Counted from the first letter of the stretch, positions 17,000 through 26,171 are shown. The stretch: DNA of 42,098 nucleotides from Roseburia sp. (GCA_023664265.1 JAMPFV010000021.1:1-42098); one strand, 5' to 3'. Notes: a model not told the origin generated them from the sequence alone. Made by a program: numbers and translations.

Positions 17000-17055
17000 A
17001 AAGGCTATCCGCTTAATCGGATAGCCTTTGCTATCCGCTTGATTGGATAGCCTTT
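17000..17055 (+). terminator. tandemly duplicated terminator hairpin after asd
   Basis: The first hairpin pairs AAAGGCTATCCG (17000-17011) with CGGATAGCCTTT (17018-17029). The 26-base unit 17004-17029 is then repeated at 17030-17055 with two differences and can form a second hairpin. The downstream U-tracts are short. Confidence 0.75.
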
Positions 17056-17270
17056 GTTGGCCACCGGTTACAACATATCCTGTGTTAAGTCCACGGACAA
17101 AGTGCGGATTCTTATCAGCTTTTATCAACGCTATTCGTTCACAGACCAAACAGTTTTCCATGTCGTGTCACATAAAATTTCCAAACTTTTAAGGAATATG
17201 ATGCAAAAATGATGCAAAGTTGTTTTATAATAGACAGGATATTGCAGGAAAATTCCGGTATGAGGTGGGT

Positions 17271-20135
17271 ATGAAAAGAAAATCTTGGAAATGTATTGTG
17301 GGAATAGCGGTGATGGTTTTCGCGCTGTTGTTGATGGGAGCGCTTATTTTGCGCAAGGATCTTCAAATAAATCCGCCGCTGGCCGACCAATATGAGCTGC
17401 GGGGCGTTGACGTATCGCATTATCAGGGGACGATTGACTGGGAGACGCTTGCCTTGCAGGATTTGGACTTTGCGTTTATCAAGGCGACAGAGGGAAGCGG
17501 GCACATTGATGAGCGCTTTTATGAGAATTGGGAGGCGGCCGCGGAGACGCCGCTCTATATCGGTGCGTACCATTTTTTCAGCTTTGACAGTGCGGGGGAG
17601 ACGCAGGCGGAGCTCTACATCCGCACGGTGGGGGATTTGAACGGCAAGCTGCCGCCTGTCATTGACGTGGAGTATTATGGGGATAAGCGCAGCAATGCGC
17701 CGGATAAGGCGGAAGTGACCAAAAACCTCAAGGCGCTGCTGGACGCGCTGGAGGAGCATTATGAGGTAAAGCCGATTCTCTACACGACGCGCGCGGCTTG
17801 GCAGGATTATATTAAGGGCAGCTTCGGAGAATACCCATTGTGGGTGAGGAGTGTATACTGCCCGCCGGAGGTCCTTTTCGGGGGTGGGTGGAGCTTCTGG
17901 CAGTATACGGATACTGCGGTTTTGGAGGGGTACAGCGGAGACGAGCGCTATATTGACATGAATGTGTTTCGGGGGACGAGGGAGGACTTGGAGGAGCTGC
18001 TTGTCGTGCCAGGGACGCAGTACTCGCTGCCGGCGTTGGAGGAGCTGCTTGTCCGGCCGAGGATGTATCCGTTGCTGACGTCCATAACGGATTTTGACGG
18101 GTTCATCAATCTGGTGTTCGCTTCGGAGGGGCGTTATTGCATTTACAACGGGGAAAAATACGGGGTATATGCGGAAGACGGAGAAAAAATCGCTTCCTGC
18201 AGCTATGATATGCTGTATCCGTTCCACGAGGGGCTGGCCTGCGCCTTCGACGGAGAAAAGTTCGGATATATCGACTATATGGGGACGGCGGTGATTCCGT
18301 TTGTCTACGACCGCGCCGCGCCTTTTATGGAAGGACTTGCTTATTTTGCCAAGGGGGACGCCTACGGCTTTATGGATAAGACGGGAGAACCGGTATTTTA
18401 TCTTGACTGCGACAGCGTCAGCTCCTTTCAGGAGGGATTGGCGTATTTCTCGACAGACGGGCAGTATGGATATATCGACCGGACAGGTCAAACAGTAATC
18501 GAGCCAAAATATGATGATGCAGACTATTTTCGGGAAGGGCTTGCCGTGGTAATGAAAAATGGGCGGTATGGCGTAATAACGAGAGAGGGAACGGAGCTTA
18601 TCGCCTTGGAATATGATTCTGTCGAATTTGACGGCGCGTTTATTATCGGCCGGTCGGGCGGGGAGGCGCATTGCTTTGACCGCTCGGGAAAAAGGCTGTT
18701 TCAACGAACCTGTGACCGGATTTGTGAGGACGAGGGTTATATTGTTTTCCGTGAGGAAGGACAATATGGGATAGCGGGGCCGGACGGAGCTGTGCTGATA
18801 GAGCCCGGTTATGCGTATCTCGATCTGCTGGAGGGGGGAACCTTGGCAGAGGCAGAGCAGGAGGGCGCGTACGGCGTAATAGATTTGCATGGGACGGTTC
18901 AGGCGCCGTTTGAGTACAGCCGGATAGAGTCCCCTGATACGGACGAAGCGGGAATATTGGCGGTATGGGATATGGATGGAAGGATGGGATGTCTGGATAC
19001 CGCGGATTTTTCCATGAGGATTCCCTGTGTCTATGACAGTATCCAATGGAGCGGTGACGGCAGGGCAGTTGTCAGCCGGGACGGGCGGTACGGCGTGCTG
19101 AGCCGGGATGGAAGCCTGACAATACCGATAGAGTATGCGCTGATTCAGATTTTTGCGGACGGAAGTATTTTCCTGCAAAAGGCTTCAGAGGCAAGAATTG
19201 TCAACTGCGAGGGAGAAGAGACGGAGGCCGCATTGTATGACAGCATTTGCGCGGCGGGCAGCTGCTATCGGACGACGCGGAACGGAAGAACCGGATTCCT
19301 GAACGGGAGGGGGGAGGAGATTATCCCGCCGATTTACGAGTGCACGACATATGAGGTCGTTGGTTCTGACGATTCTGAGGGGCCGGTCTTTATCGCTGAA
19401 CGGTATGGTTTAGATGATAAATATGTGCTGATAACGACAGACGATACCGCATCCGTGGATTTATCGGGAATATGGCTGAAAAATGAGATTACACCGAGGA
19501 GAAAGGAATATTCGGAATTTGTGCAAAGAAACGGCGACGCGGACGCGGAGGGCGCCCGAGGAGACAGGGCGGTAAATGGGTTAAAGTGCTTTAACTGCTC
19601 ATACAGACTGTATGATATTGCGCATTCGGGGCAGCCGCTTCTGTATTTTTATGCGGCGCCATATTATTATTACGACAGAGAAACCTTCAGCGGGTTCTTT
19701 GCGCTCAGGGACGGCAGGGTTGAGGCGCTGCTGACCGGATATGAATGCGGCGGCACCTCGGGCGGCGACACAATGGGGATTTGGTATGACACGGAGGAAA
19801 AGAAGCTGCTGACGGGAAAGCAGGAGAGCTGTGGCGGCTTTGGCGGGTACAGTTATGGATGGTCGCTCTACGAGTACAAAGAAGAGGAGACGGCGTTTGT
19901 CTGTTCAATAGAGTATCGTGAGCAGTACGCCAATAATCACACGCAGGAGGAACTGTTTACAACGCCCGATTTATTTTATGGCGCTGAGGGGAAGAAGGAC
20001 AGGCCTTATACAGAGGAGACGATAGCGCAGGCGGAATGGGTAATCGAGTATTCCGTAAATGGAGAGCGGACGGACATGGAAACATATACCGCGGCGGCGG
20101 AGCGCTACCGCTTGATATTCTGCCGGCGGTTTTAA
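17271..20135 (+). CDS. membrane-anchored GH25 lysozyme with WG-repeat domain
   Basis: 954 residues. A basic start and a hydrophobic segment (about 10-30) form an anchor or signal. A GH25 muramidase domain follows (about 43-225): RGVDVSHYQG, FIKATEGSG, VIDVEYY with the acidic pair, and FWQYTD, which are the family's active-site strands. From about 290 to 700 there are roughly twelve WG-type repeats (for example KYGVYAEDG, KFGYIDYMG, QYGYIDRTG, RYGVITREG, AYGVIDLHG, RYGVLSRDG). The last 200 or so residues, with GYECGGTSGGD and CGGFGGYSYG, are not recognised. Likely role: cell-wall hydrolysis outside the membrane, with the repeats as a binding surface. Start 17271 is preferred for its signal segment and GAGGTGGG. 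Confidence 0.88.
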   Translation: MKRKSWKCIVGIAVMVFALLLMGALILRKDLQINPPLADQYELRGVDVSHYQGTIDWETLALQDLDFAFIKATEGSGHIDERFYENWEAAAETPLYIGAYHFFSFDSAGETQAELYIRTVGDLNGKLPPVIDVEYYGDKRSNAPDKAEVTKNLKALLDALEEHYEVKPILYTTRAAWQDYIKGSFGEYPLWVRSVYCPPEVLFGGGWSFWQYTDTAVLEGYSGDERYIDMNVFRGTREDLEELLVVPGTQYSLPALEELLVRPRMYPLLTSITDFDGFINLVFASEGRYCIYNGEKYGVYAEDGEKIASCSYDMLYPFHEGLACAFDGEKFGYIDYMGTAVIPFVYDRAAPFMEGLAYFAKGDAYGFMDKTGEPVFYLDCDSVSSFQEGLAYFSTDGQYGYIDRTGQTVIEPKYDDADYFREGLAVVMKNGRYGVITREGTELIALEYDSVEFDGAFIIGRSGGEAHCFDRSGKRLFQRTCDRICEDEGYIVFREEGQYGIAGPDGAVLIEPGYAYLDLLEGGTLAEAEQEGAYGVIDLHGTVQAPFEYSRIESPDTDEAGILAVWDMDGRMGCLDTADFSMRIPCVYDSIQWSGDGRAVVSRDGRYGVLSRDGSLTIPIEYALIQIFADGSIFLQKASEARIVNCEGEETEAALYDSICAAGSCYRTTRNGRTGFLNGRGEEIIPPIYECTTYEVVGSDDSEGPVFIAERYGLDDKYVLITTDDTASVDLSGIWLKNEITPRRKEYSEFVQRNGDADAEGARGDRAVNGLKCFNCSYRLYDIAHSGQPLLYFYAAPYYYYDRETFSGFFALRDGRVEALLTGYECGGTSGGDTMGIWYDTEEKKLLTGKQESCGGFGGYSYGWSLYEYKEEETAFVCSIEYREQYANNHTQEELFTTPDLFYGAEGKKDRPYTEETIAQAEWVIEYSVNGERTDMETYTAAAERYRLIFCRRF

Positions 20136-20184
20136 TCAATTGTTGAGCGTAAAAATATCTGTAAAAATATTGCTCTGTCGAGTG

Positions 20185-20213
20185 TTGTAATTATATGTGA
20201 AATATGGTAATAT
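20185..20213 (+). promoter_or_regulatory. promoter of the hydrolase-KASIII-chemoreceptor operon
   Basis: TTGTAA (20185-20190), 17 bases, then TAATAT (20208-20213) with TATGG just before the -10. The first start codon is at 20298. Confidence 0.65.
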
Positions 20214-20297
20214 CTGACTATGAAGTTAATTGTACTACGAAGGCTGACAACTGCTCTGTCTGCGGATAAGGGCATCACGGAGGAAAGGCGGTAAAGG

Positions 20298-21086
20298 ATG
20301 GACGAAACAAGGCAATTGGCTTATAGTCGGATTGGAAATGCGGACAGTGATACGACGCTGGTATTTTTGCACGGCTCCACAATGACGAAGGAGGGAATGC
20401 TTCCTCTGGCGCAGCAGTTCGGGGACTATAACTGTGTGATGTACGACCTGACCGGTCATGGGGAGTCTGCGGGGGAGGAGCCGGCGGAGATATGGCAGTT
20501 TGCGGAGGCGGTGGAGGAATCTCTTTTACGGATGCAGCGGGAAGGCCTTGTCACGGACAGGATTATTTTGTCGGGCTATTCCATGGGCGGAGCGATTACC
20601 TGTGAGCTTGCGTATCGGAAGAGGGTAAGGCTTGCAGGGATTGTGATATTGAGCAGCGGGGCTGATCTGAAGGATTACACGCCGATGGTGGACGATCTGA
20701 AGAAAATGCCGGCGGAGCAGTTCCGGACGGATGAGATTTTCCCCTATCTGTTTGGGGAGAACACGGATACGCCGCAGGTGGATCGGGAGCGCATTATGCG
20801 GCAGTTTTCGCAGACCAAGGTGGCGGATACCGTCGGATACGGAGATTTGATGGTGTCAAACCGGTATGTGCATTGGGAGGCCTGTGAGGAGATTACGATC
20901 CCGGCACTGCTGATTCACGGGAGCGACGACCGTATCGTGCTGCCGATGGCTGCAGTTGAGACCTGGCGGAGGATAAGGGGCAGTGAGCTGTTGATGATAC
21001 CTTACAAGGGACATGCCGCGATATATGAGGACATGGATCTTGTGAGAACGAAAATCCTGAGCTTCATACGGCATGTAAACGAGTGA
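20298..21086 (+). CDS. alpha/beta hydrolase
   Basis: 262 residues of the alpha/beta-hydrolase fold. FLHGSTMTKEG is the oxyanion strand (about 28-38), GYSMGGA holds the nucleophile Ser near residue 96, HGSDDRIV holds the acid near 218, and YKGHAAIYED holds the catalytic His near 242. No signal peptide, so cytosolic. Substrate unknown; thioesters, acyl esters or lactones are possible. The start follows a GGAGGAAAGG tract. It is first in a tight series: the KASIII-like gene starts 18 bases after its stop. Confidence 0.9.
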   Translation: MDETRQLAYSRIGNADSDTTLVFLHGSTMTKEGMLPLAQQFGDYNCVMYDLTGHGESAGEEPAEIWQFAEAVEESLLRMQREGLVTDRIILSGYSMGGAITCELAYRKRVRLAGIVILSSGADLKDYTPMVDDLKKMPAEQFRTDEIFPYLFGENTDTPQVDRERIMRQFSQTKVADTVGYGDLMVSNRYVHWEACEEITIPALLIHGSDDRIVLPMAAVETWRRIRGSELLMIPYKGHAAIYEDMDLVRTKILSFIRHVNE

Positions 21087-21104
21087 GATGAAGGAGGGAT
21101 TTTT

Positions 21105-22106
21105 GTGAATAATAATGCGATAATAAAGGGGATTGCGTACTATCATCCCGAAAGAAAAGTTGACAATGATTTTTTTATAGAATATTATAAGAAGCAGGGA
21201 CAGGATATCAACGGACTGTTGAAGGCGACCGGGAGAAAGAGCAGATACATATCGGATGACGACGACGAGAACATGCTGACGATGGGCTTTAATGCGGCCA
21301 AGGAAGTATTGGAAAAGACCCATGTGAAGGCCTCTCAGCTGGGACTGATTGTGTTCTCCTCCGGGACGCCGGAATACATTGCGCCTTCAAATGCGCTGAA
21401 GCTGCATTCCATGCTGCAGGCAGGGCAGAAGTGTGGCGTCTATGATTTGAATGCGAACTGTGCGGGAATGTTGGTCGCTTTGGAGCAGATTGCGAGAGCC
21501 ATGAGGAGCAATCAGGGATTGAAGTATGCGTTGCTTGTGGGCTCGGATCAGTTAAACAGGTATTCCCGCTACCGGGAACCGATAACCTATTCAAATTTTG
21601 GCGATTCTGCCTGTGCATTGGTGATAGAGAATGTCTTTAATATTGAGAGAGGCTTTCGGGACTCGGATTTCTATACCAATTCCAGCAATCACAATAAGAT
21701 ATTGCTTCCGGCGAAGGGAATGTCCACGGTTGTGAAAGACAGAAGCCTGTCAACACAGGACAAATTGGTAAAATGGGACAATTTTGACTTGAGCGGAGCC
21801 TTTTTCAGCGCTAAGATATCGATAGAAGAGATTCTCTTTCGGAACAATTTGAAGAAGGAAAATATTAAGAAATATTTTTTGTCGCAGTTCGCACTGAAGA
21901 ATATAGAGAATGTCGCGGAAGAGCTTGGGGAAAGTATGGACAAGTTCGTCTTTATCGGGGATGAATTCGGCTATACGGGAACGACAAGCCCTCTGTTGGC
22001 TTATGCCAGAGCATTGGAAAACAATGATTTGGATATCGGCGATTATGTTATATTCTGGACCGTCGGGGCCGGCACTACATGTGTATGCTTACTATATCAA
22101 TACTAG
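21105..22106 (+). CDS. 3-oxoacyl-ACP synthase III-like protein with altered active site
   Basis: 333 residues with the thiolase-fold KASIII plan. GTG start after AAGGAGG. The nucleophile region reads DLNANCAGM (Cys119), as in FabH (ACAGF). The position of the FabH HQANLR motif reads SQFALK (about 260-265), and the GNTSAAS motif reads GYTGTTSPL (about 289-297), so the His and Asn that support decarboxylative condensation seem replaced by Ser and Tyr. The Cys suggests acyl transfer or a different condensation. Family knowledge: relatives include acyltransferases and signal-molecule synthases. It is unlikely to be the housekeeping fabH, as no fatty-acid genes are nearby. The chemoreceptor ribosome site overlaps its stop. 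Confidence 0.82.
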   Translation: MNNNAIIKGIAYYHPERKVDNDFFIEYYKKQGQDINGLLKATGRKSRYISDDDDENMLTMGFNAAKEVLEKTHVKASQLGLIVFSSGTPEYIAPSNALKLHSMLQAGQKCGVYDLNANCAGMLVALEQIARAMRSNQGLKYALLVGSDQLNRYSRYREPITYSNFGDSACALVIENVFNIERGFRDSDFYTNSSNHNKILLPAKGMSTVVKDRSLSTQDKLVKWDNFDLSGAFFSAKISIEEILFRNNLKKENIKKYFLSQFALKNIENVAEELGESMDKFVFIGDEFGYTGTTSPLLAYARALENNDLDIGDYVIFWTVGAGTTCVCLLYQY

Positions 22107-22117
22107 GAGGGGAATCT

Positions 22118-23581
22118 ATGCAGTTGGATGTACTGAAAAACGAAGAAAAACAGATGAACTTGATTATGTTCGTGGTATGGGGCTTCCTGATACCGATTGC
22201 GGCGTTTGCGTTTGTTATGATTTTTCTGGGAGGAACCATTGCGGATGCCACCGTATTGCTGATGGTGGCTGCTTCCGTGATCATCAGACTGTTGGAGAAG
22301 AGTCTGGGGTCCAAGGCAAAATATTTCTATGCGTGTCTTATGCCGGTGGCGGGGGCGATCACGATGGTAGTCGGAAATGACGGAAAATTCGGCGCGATGA
22401 CGCAGGCGTATTTCCTTGCGACCGTGATGATCATCGCCTATTATGACGTGTCGGTCGTAAAGGTGAACGCGATTGCTACGATAGCAGTCAATGTTGTGGC
22501 GATGATTGTATTTCCGGAGGCTTATCTGAAATTACATAGCTTGATCATATGGATCTTTATTCTGATTGTCTATGTGCTGGAGGTCATTGTCGCATATGTC
22601 ATAGCAGGGAGAACCTTCTCATTATTTGCAAATGTGGAAAAGAATGAAAAGGAGGTTGAAAGCCTGCTGGATAATGTCCGTGAGGCGTTTACGGGTATCC
22701 AGGAATCGACGGAGAGCATCCACGCGTCGCTGAGTGGCTTCCGCCAGAGCACGCAGGATATTGCGGCTTCCACCGAGGAGATTTCCAACAGCTCGGAGCA
22801 GCAGATTGGCGAGGTCACGGGAAGTATTGAAATATTCAACACGCTCAACGACAAGATTCAGATTTCCGAGCGGCAGGCCGCGGATACCATGGACAATATG
22901 GCGGCCCTGAAGGCGAAGAATGACGAGGGAATCGCCTCCATAGCGGAGCTTTCCAAGAAGTTTGACGAGAACATCAAGGCGACGCAGGAGGCGGCGGACG
23001 GCGTTGCAACGCTGTCACAGAAGTCAACGCTGATTGCGGGCATTGTGGACAGCATCAACCAGATTGCAAGGCAGACGAATCTGCTCGCGCTGAATGCCGC
23101 GATAGAGGCGGCGAGAGCGGGTGAGGCCGGCAAGGGCTTTGCGGTCGTCGCGGATGAGATCAATTCGCTGTCAACGGAATCCTCCGACGCGACAAAGGAG
23201 ATTGACGCGATTTTGAAGGATATTATCGCGACGGTTGAGGAGACCAACAAGATTATGGGCAAGAACGGCGTGATTGTAAAGGAATCCTCCGAGAAGCTTG
23301 ACGATACCGTAAAGATTTTCGAGACGATGATAAATTCCTCTGAGGAGGCGCTGACAATTATTGAGGGCCTCAAGGGGGAGCTGGTCGGCATCGTGGATAT
23401 CAAGGACGCGCTGATGGAATCGATGAACCGCCTGCAGGAGACGTCGGAGAAGTCTGCGGAGACGACGACGGAAATCAGCATGGCGACGGAGGAACAGGTA
23501 TCCGGCGTAGAGAATATTGTGAAGTCCATGGAGAAGGTTCAGGTTGGAATCGAGCGGCTTGCGAAGGTGCTTGAGGGATAG
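22118..23581 (+). CDS. methyl-accepting chemotaxis protein with a membrane-only sensor region
   Basis: 487 residues. The first 155 form about six hydrophobic segments with only short loops, so there is no periplasmic ligand domain and no evident HAMP. The rest is a long coiled coil with the highly conserved chemoreceptor tip ([20 protein letters not shown] near 318-337, followed by [10 protein letters not shown]), which binds CheA/CheW. Start 22118 is set by AGGAGG at 22105-22110, which overlaps the KASIII stop. Because input is confined to the membrane, a lipophilic ligand or a membrane state is a plausible stimulus (inference). Confidence 0.9.
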   Translation: MQLDVLKNEEKQMNLIMFVVWGFLIPIAAFAFVMIFLGGTIADATVLLMVAASVIIRLLEKSLGSKAKYFYACLMPVAGAITMVVGNDGKFGAMTQAYFLATVMIIAYYDVSVVKVNAIATIAVNVVAMIVFPEAYLKLHSLIIWIFILIVYVLEVIVAYVIAGRTFSLFANVEKNEKEVESLLDNVREAFTGIQESTESIHASLSGFRQSTQDIAASTEEISNSSEQQIGEVTGSIEIFNTLNDKIQISERQAADTMDNMAALKAKNDEGIASIAELSKKFDENIKATQEAADGVATLSQKSTLIAGIVDSINQIARQTNLLALNAAIEAARAGEAGKGFAVVADEINSLSTESSDATKEIDAILKDIIATVEETNKIMGKNGVIVKESSEKLDDTVKIFETMINSSEEALTIIEGLKGELVGIVDIKDALMESMNRLQETSEKSAETTTEISMATEEQVSGVENIVKSMEKVQVGIERLAKVLEG

Positions 23582-23596
23582 CAGCCGAATTTTTTG

Positions 23597-23640
23597 AAAA
23601 GAGTCTTGGATGGGAGATTTTCCATTCAAGGCTTTTTTCT
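23597..23640 (+). terminator. probable intrinsic terminator after the chemoreceptor gene
   Basis: GTCTTGGATGG can pair with CCATTCAAGGC through G-U pairs around a short loop, followed by TTTTTTCT. Confidence 0.6.
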
Positions 23641-23673
23641 ATGGGAAATTGCGAAAATTTTTCAAAGAAATGA

Positions 23674-23702
23674 TTGCGCGAGTAGTTGAAAAAGATTATA
23701 AT
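23674..23702 (+). promoter_or_regulatory. promoter of the membrane protein gene at 23761
   Basis: TTGCGC (23674-23679), 17 bases, then TATAAT (23697-23702). It indicates separate transcription from the chemoreceptor operon. Confidence 0.6.
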
Positions 23703-23760
23703 AAAATAAACTAAAACGACCGTTGATTTGCAAGCGATAAAAGTGTAAAGGAGGTACCAT

Positions 23761-24771
23761 ATGGATAATTTTCTGACGAAGTTAATGGAGAACAAGAAGA
23801 AGCGGTTTCTTGTATTATGCCTCTGTGTGAACGGGCTGTGTTCCGTTGGATGTGCGGTTGCAACGAGTAACATATGGATTACGTCTATTTACACAATACT
23901 TACAGTGATTGCTAATTTCTGCGGGATAGTGTATATGGATATCAATTTGGAAAAGATGCTGAATGCATTACTGAAGATTGATAAAAGGATATACTATGCA
24001 GTCTTTCTCGGGATAGCGCTGCTTCCCGTAATAGCAGGGTGGCTGTCAGGAGAAATTGTTTTTACGGGCTTTGGCGATTTTGTTGAGAAGATGTTCAGCA
24101 ATCCCGTACAAAACTGCCTGGGCGCGCTGATTGTCTGCTCGGTAATCAGTCATTTGTCAAAATTTAATACGCAGGAGACAATTTATTCGGTGATACAGTC
24201 CAAGAAGGAATTTTTTAATGTGATTGTGCAGTTTAGCCTTATGGGGTCTTTACTGAATGCGATCAATTATGAAATCGGCGGCGATTTCAGTGTGGCGGAT
24301 TTTTTTAACCGCGTTCATTTATTTGTGATTGTTTTCTGCGGGGCAATCGTCTTTTGTATATTTGCATTGAGGCTGGTCAGCGGACCTCCCTTTCAGTATA
24401 CTGCGAAGCAGGTGTATCCGTCCAAGATGTTGCTGTATGCGTGTCTGTTCCTGATATCCTGTGGGATTTCACCTCTTATTTGGGGGAATGCGAAGCATGA
24501 AGTGATATTGCTGTGTTTTACGACCGGTGCAGCATTATTTGTAGTGTGGTTTTTGTTTTGGATAGTCAAGAAAAAGACCGTGAATAATGCGGGCGGGTAT
24601 CCCTATACGGCACCAGGGGTATTTAGTGCGATCGTGTTTGTGAACTTTTTGTTCAATTTGTTTTTGGGGGAGAGCGGGACGAACAAAACGATGCAGGTGA
24701 TATCCGGACTTGCCGTTTTGCTGTTTATACTGGTTCTGATTATATTTGTGCATGATAAGGAGGAGTTATAA
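23761..24771 (+). CDS. polytopic membrane protein of unknown function
   Basis: 336 residues with nine or ten predicted membrane segments, beginning about residues 15, 38, 75, 118, 150, 185, 222, 247, 283 and 310. The N-terminus MDNFLTKLMENKKKRF is short and cytoplasmic by the positive-inside rule. No transporter or enzyme motif is recognised. It has a strong AAAGGAGG ribosome site and its own promoter. Base composition is lower in G+C than in the genes before it, and it borders the AT-rich block. A link to the chemoreceptor is by position only. Confidence 0.75.
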   Translation: MDNFLTKLMENKKKRFLVLCLCVNGLCSVGCAVATSNIWITSIYTILTVIANFCGIVYMDINLEKMLNALLKIDKRIYYAVFLGIALLPVIAGWLSGEIVFTGFGDFVEKMFSNPVQNCLGALIVCSVISHLSKFNTQETIYSVIQSKKEFFNVIVQFSLMGSLLNAINYEIGGDFSVADFFNRVHLFVIVFCGAIVFCIFALRLVSGPPFQYTAKQVYPSKMLLYACLFLISCGISPLIWGNAKHEVILLCFTTGAALFVVWFLFWIVKKKTVNNAGGYPYTAPGVFSAIVFVNFLFNLFLGESGTNKTMQVISGLAVLLFILVLIIFVHDKEEL

Positions 24772-24793
24772 CTAATACAACTACTAATATAAG

Positions 24794-24823
24794 CTCTTTT
24801 ACCTCACTGTTGAGGAAAAAGAG
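24794..24823. terminator. hairpin between convergent genes
   Basis: CTCTTTTACCTCA and TGAGGAAAAAGAG form a 13-bp stem with one mismatch and a CTGT loop. The stem is rich in A/U at its base, as in bidirectional terminators, but no clear U-run follows on either strand. Confidence 0.45.
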
Positions 24824-24847
24824 ACAACGTAAACGGTAGTGATATTA

Positions 24848-25522
24848 TTACATTTGCATCAGTTTATTTCTTGTTTCTTTATCAAATTTTTCGAGTGCAT
24901 AACGATATGCAACTCGTGGCATTTTTTTGCAATTTTTTATTAAATATTCTTTTACACAATTGGGATTTACCTGTGATAAGGCTTTCAACATCCAGCCATA
25001 TCCTTTTAAGACTAAATCGTGCGAATCCGATATCAAGCGATCTGATATTGTAAATGGTTCTATTCCTTCATAATCATTTTTCAATATGGAAGGAATCAGA
25101 ATCACCGCAGAAGCCCTTCTTACCCAAAAATCATTATCCTCTGTCCATGCAATTATTTTCACAAATAATAATTTATTCTGTCTTAGCAGTTCTCCAAATG
25201 CATGTGTGCAAAAATCGTCACAGTCTCCCCATCCCCGTACATAGTCTTTCAGCCAGTGGTAAAAAATACCGTATGTTGATTCATTATAATGATTTTTCAT
25301 TCGATAGGCAAAATCAAATGCGATTACGCCCAATGCCCATGAGCGCTCATTTAACAGTTCTTCGCAGAGAATAAAAACATTTTCAATACGTTTATCCTCT
25401 ATTTGCCGGAATAATTTCAAGGATAATTTTCGCACATCTCCGGTAATAATATGTTTTTCGTCGGGAGAGTTGTCTTCCAACTCTTTTATTTTCCGAACCG
25501 CTTCCTCAACAATTTTATTCAT
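24848..25522 (-). CDS. DNA alkylation repair protein, AlkD-like
   Basis: 224 residues of the AlkD/AlkC HEAT-repeat glycosylase family. Typical blocks are RSWALGVIAFDFAYR, WGDCDDFCTHAFG, DNDFWVRRASAVILI near residue 128 and VLKGYGWMLKALSQ near 170. Family role: excision of positively charged alkylated bases (N3/N7-alkylpurines). It starts 12 bases after the VOC gene and is probably cotranscribed with it. The gene is AT-rich compared with the core genes and opens the accessory block. Confidence 0.88.
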   Translation of the reverse strand: MNKIVEEAVRKIKELEDNSPDEKHIITGDVRKLSLKLFRQIEDKRIENVFILCEELLNERSWALGVIAFDFAYRMKNHYNESTYGIFYHWLKDYVRGWGDCDDFCTHAFGELLRQNKLLFVKIIAWTEDNDFWVRRASAVILIPSILKNDYEGIEPFTISDRLISDSHDLVLKGYGWMLKALSQVNPNCVKEYLIKNCKKMPRVAYRYALEKFDKETRNKLMQM

Positions 25523-25534
25523 TTGATGCTCCTG

Positions 25535-25975
25535 TCATTGTTCTTCCGTATAGCCGCCTGTAATTTCGATTGGATTGCCATCAGGATCCATAAAGGTAAA
25601 ATACCAGTATGGTGAAAAAACATTTATGAAGCGGATTCCCGTCATCTGCACTGCAATTCCCAACTCTTTTATCCGATTATATTCTGCCTTTAAATCCTCA
25701 ACGCCTAAGTTAATAAATACCTTACGGGTATTTATACTGTTCGCAATCTCACTTTGGTTATCATATATTTCCCAATACTCACCTTTCGTTATTACCTGTT
25801 CAGGGTTTTTGCTGTCATAATAACCATTCATAATACAGAGGGTGAGACCGTTGCTGATAAACATAGCAAAACGTTTTCCGTTTGTAGCGCTTACTTCCAT
25901 ATCCAAGACCTTCTCATAAAATGAAACCGATTTATCAAAGTCCTTAACGACTAAATAAATTGAAGCATTTCGCAT
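25535..25975 (-). CDS. VOC (glyoxalase/bleomycin-resistance) family protein
   Basis: 146 residues with two beta-alpha-beta-beta-beta halves. The first half has YLVVKDFDKSVSFYEKVLDMEV and the second ends FTFMDPDGNPIEI, both classic VOC signatures; the final Glu of the second is a usual metal ligand. The family includes glyoxalases, dioxygenases and antibiotic-binding or fosfomycin-modifying proteins; the substrate cannot be told. The ATG at 25975 is preferred over the one two codons earlier because it lies about nine bases from AGGGG. Confidence 0.85.
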   Translation of the reverse strand: MRNASIYLVVKDFDKSVSFYEKVLDMEVSATNGKRFAMFISNGLTLCIMNGYYDSKNPEQVITKGEYWEIYDNQSEIANSINTRKVFINLGVEDLKAEYNRIKELGIAVQMTGIRFINVFSPYWYFTFMDPDGNPIEITGGYTEEQ

Positions 25976-26019
25976 TGTCATTTCCCCTGCTAATCAAATT
26001 TTTGTGCAAAACCCTATAT

Positions 26020-26048
26020 ATAATACCACTAAACAGCTATCTTGTATA
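26020..26048 (-). promoter_or_regulatory. promoter of the VOC-alkD operon
   Basis: On the minus strand, TATACA (26048-26043), 17 bases, then TATTAT (26025-26020), preceded by GTGG as in the promoters on the other strand of this block. Confidence 0.5.
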
Positions 26049-26106
26049 GGGCCGATTGAGAAAGTAAATTCCAACAAGCGATTAAGAAAATTTAACAGAC
26101 TGATAG

Positions 26107-26135
26107 TAGCAATATGAGCGTGAATGTGGTAATAT
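26107..26135 (+). promoter_or_regulatory. repeated promoter module, copy A (lipoprotein gene)
   Basis: TAGCAA (26107-26112), a 17-base spacer and TAATAT (26130-26135). The spacer TATGAGCGTGAATGTGG differs from those of the copies before the HD and GNAT genes at only two or three positions. The upstream GAAAATTTAA also matches the other copies. Confidence 0.65.
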
Positions 26136-26171
26136 TTTAGTCGAATAAATCGTAGTCTATGGAGGTACATT

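Noticed and set aside
17139..19178. A 679-codon minus-strand open frame under the lysozyme gene
   Set aside because: The plus strand encodes GH25 and WG repeats; the minus frame is Arg/His-rich, has no ribosome site and no recognisable domain.
21105..22106. Housekeeping fabH
   Set aside because: The catalytic His and Asn positions differ and no acyl-carrier or fatty-acid genes are adjacent.
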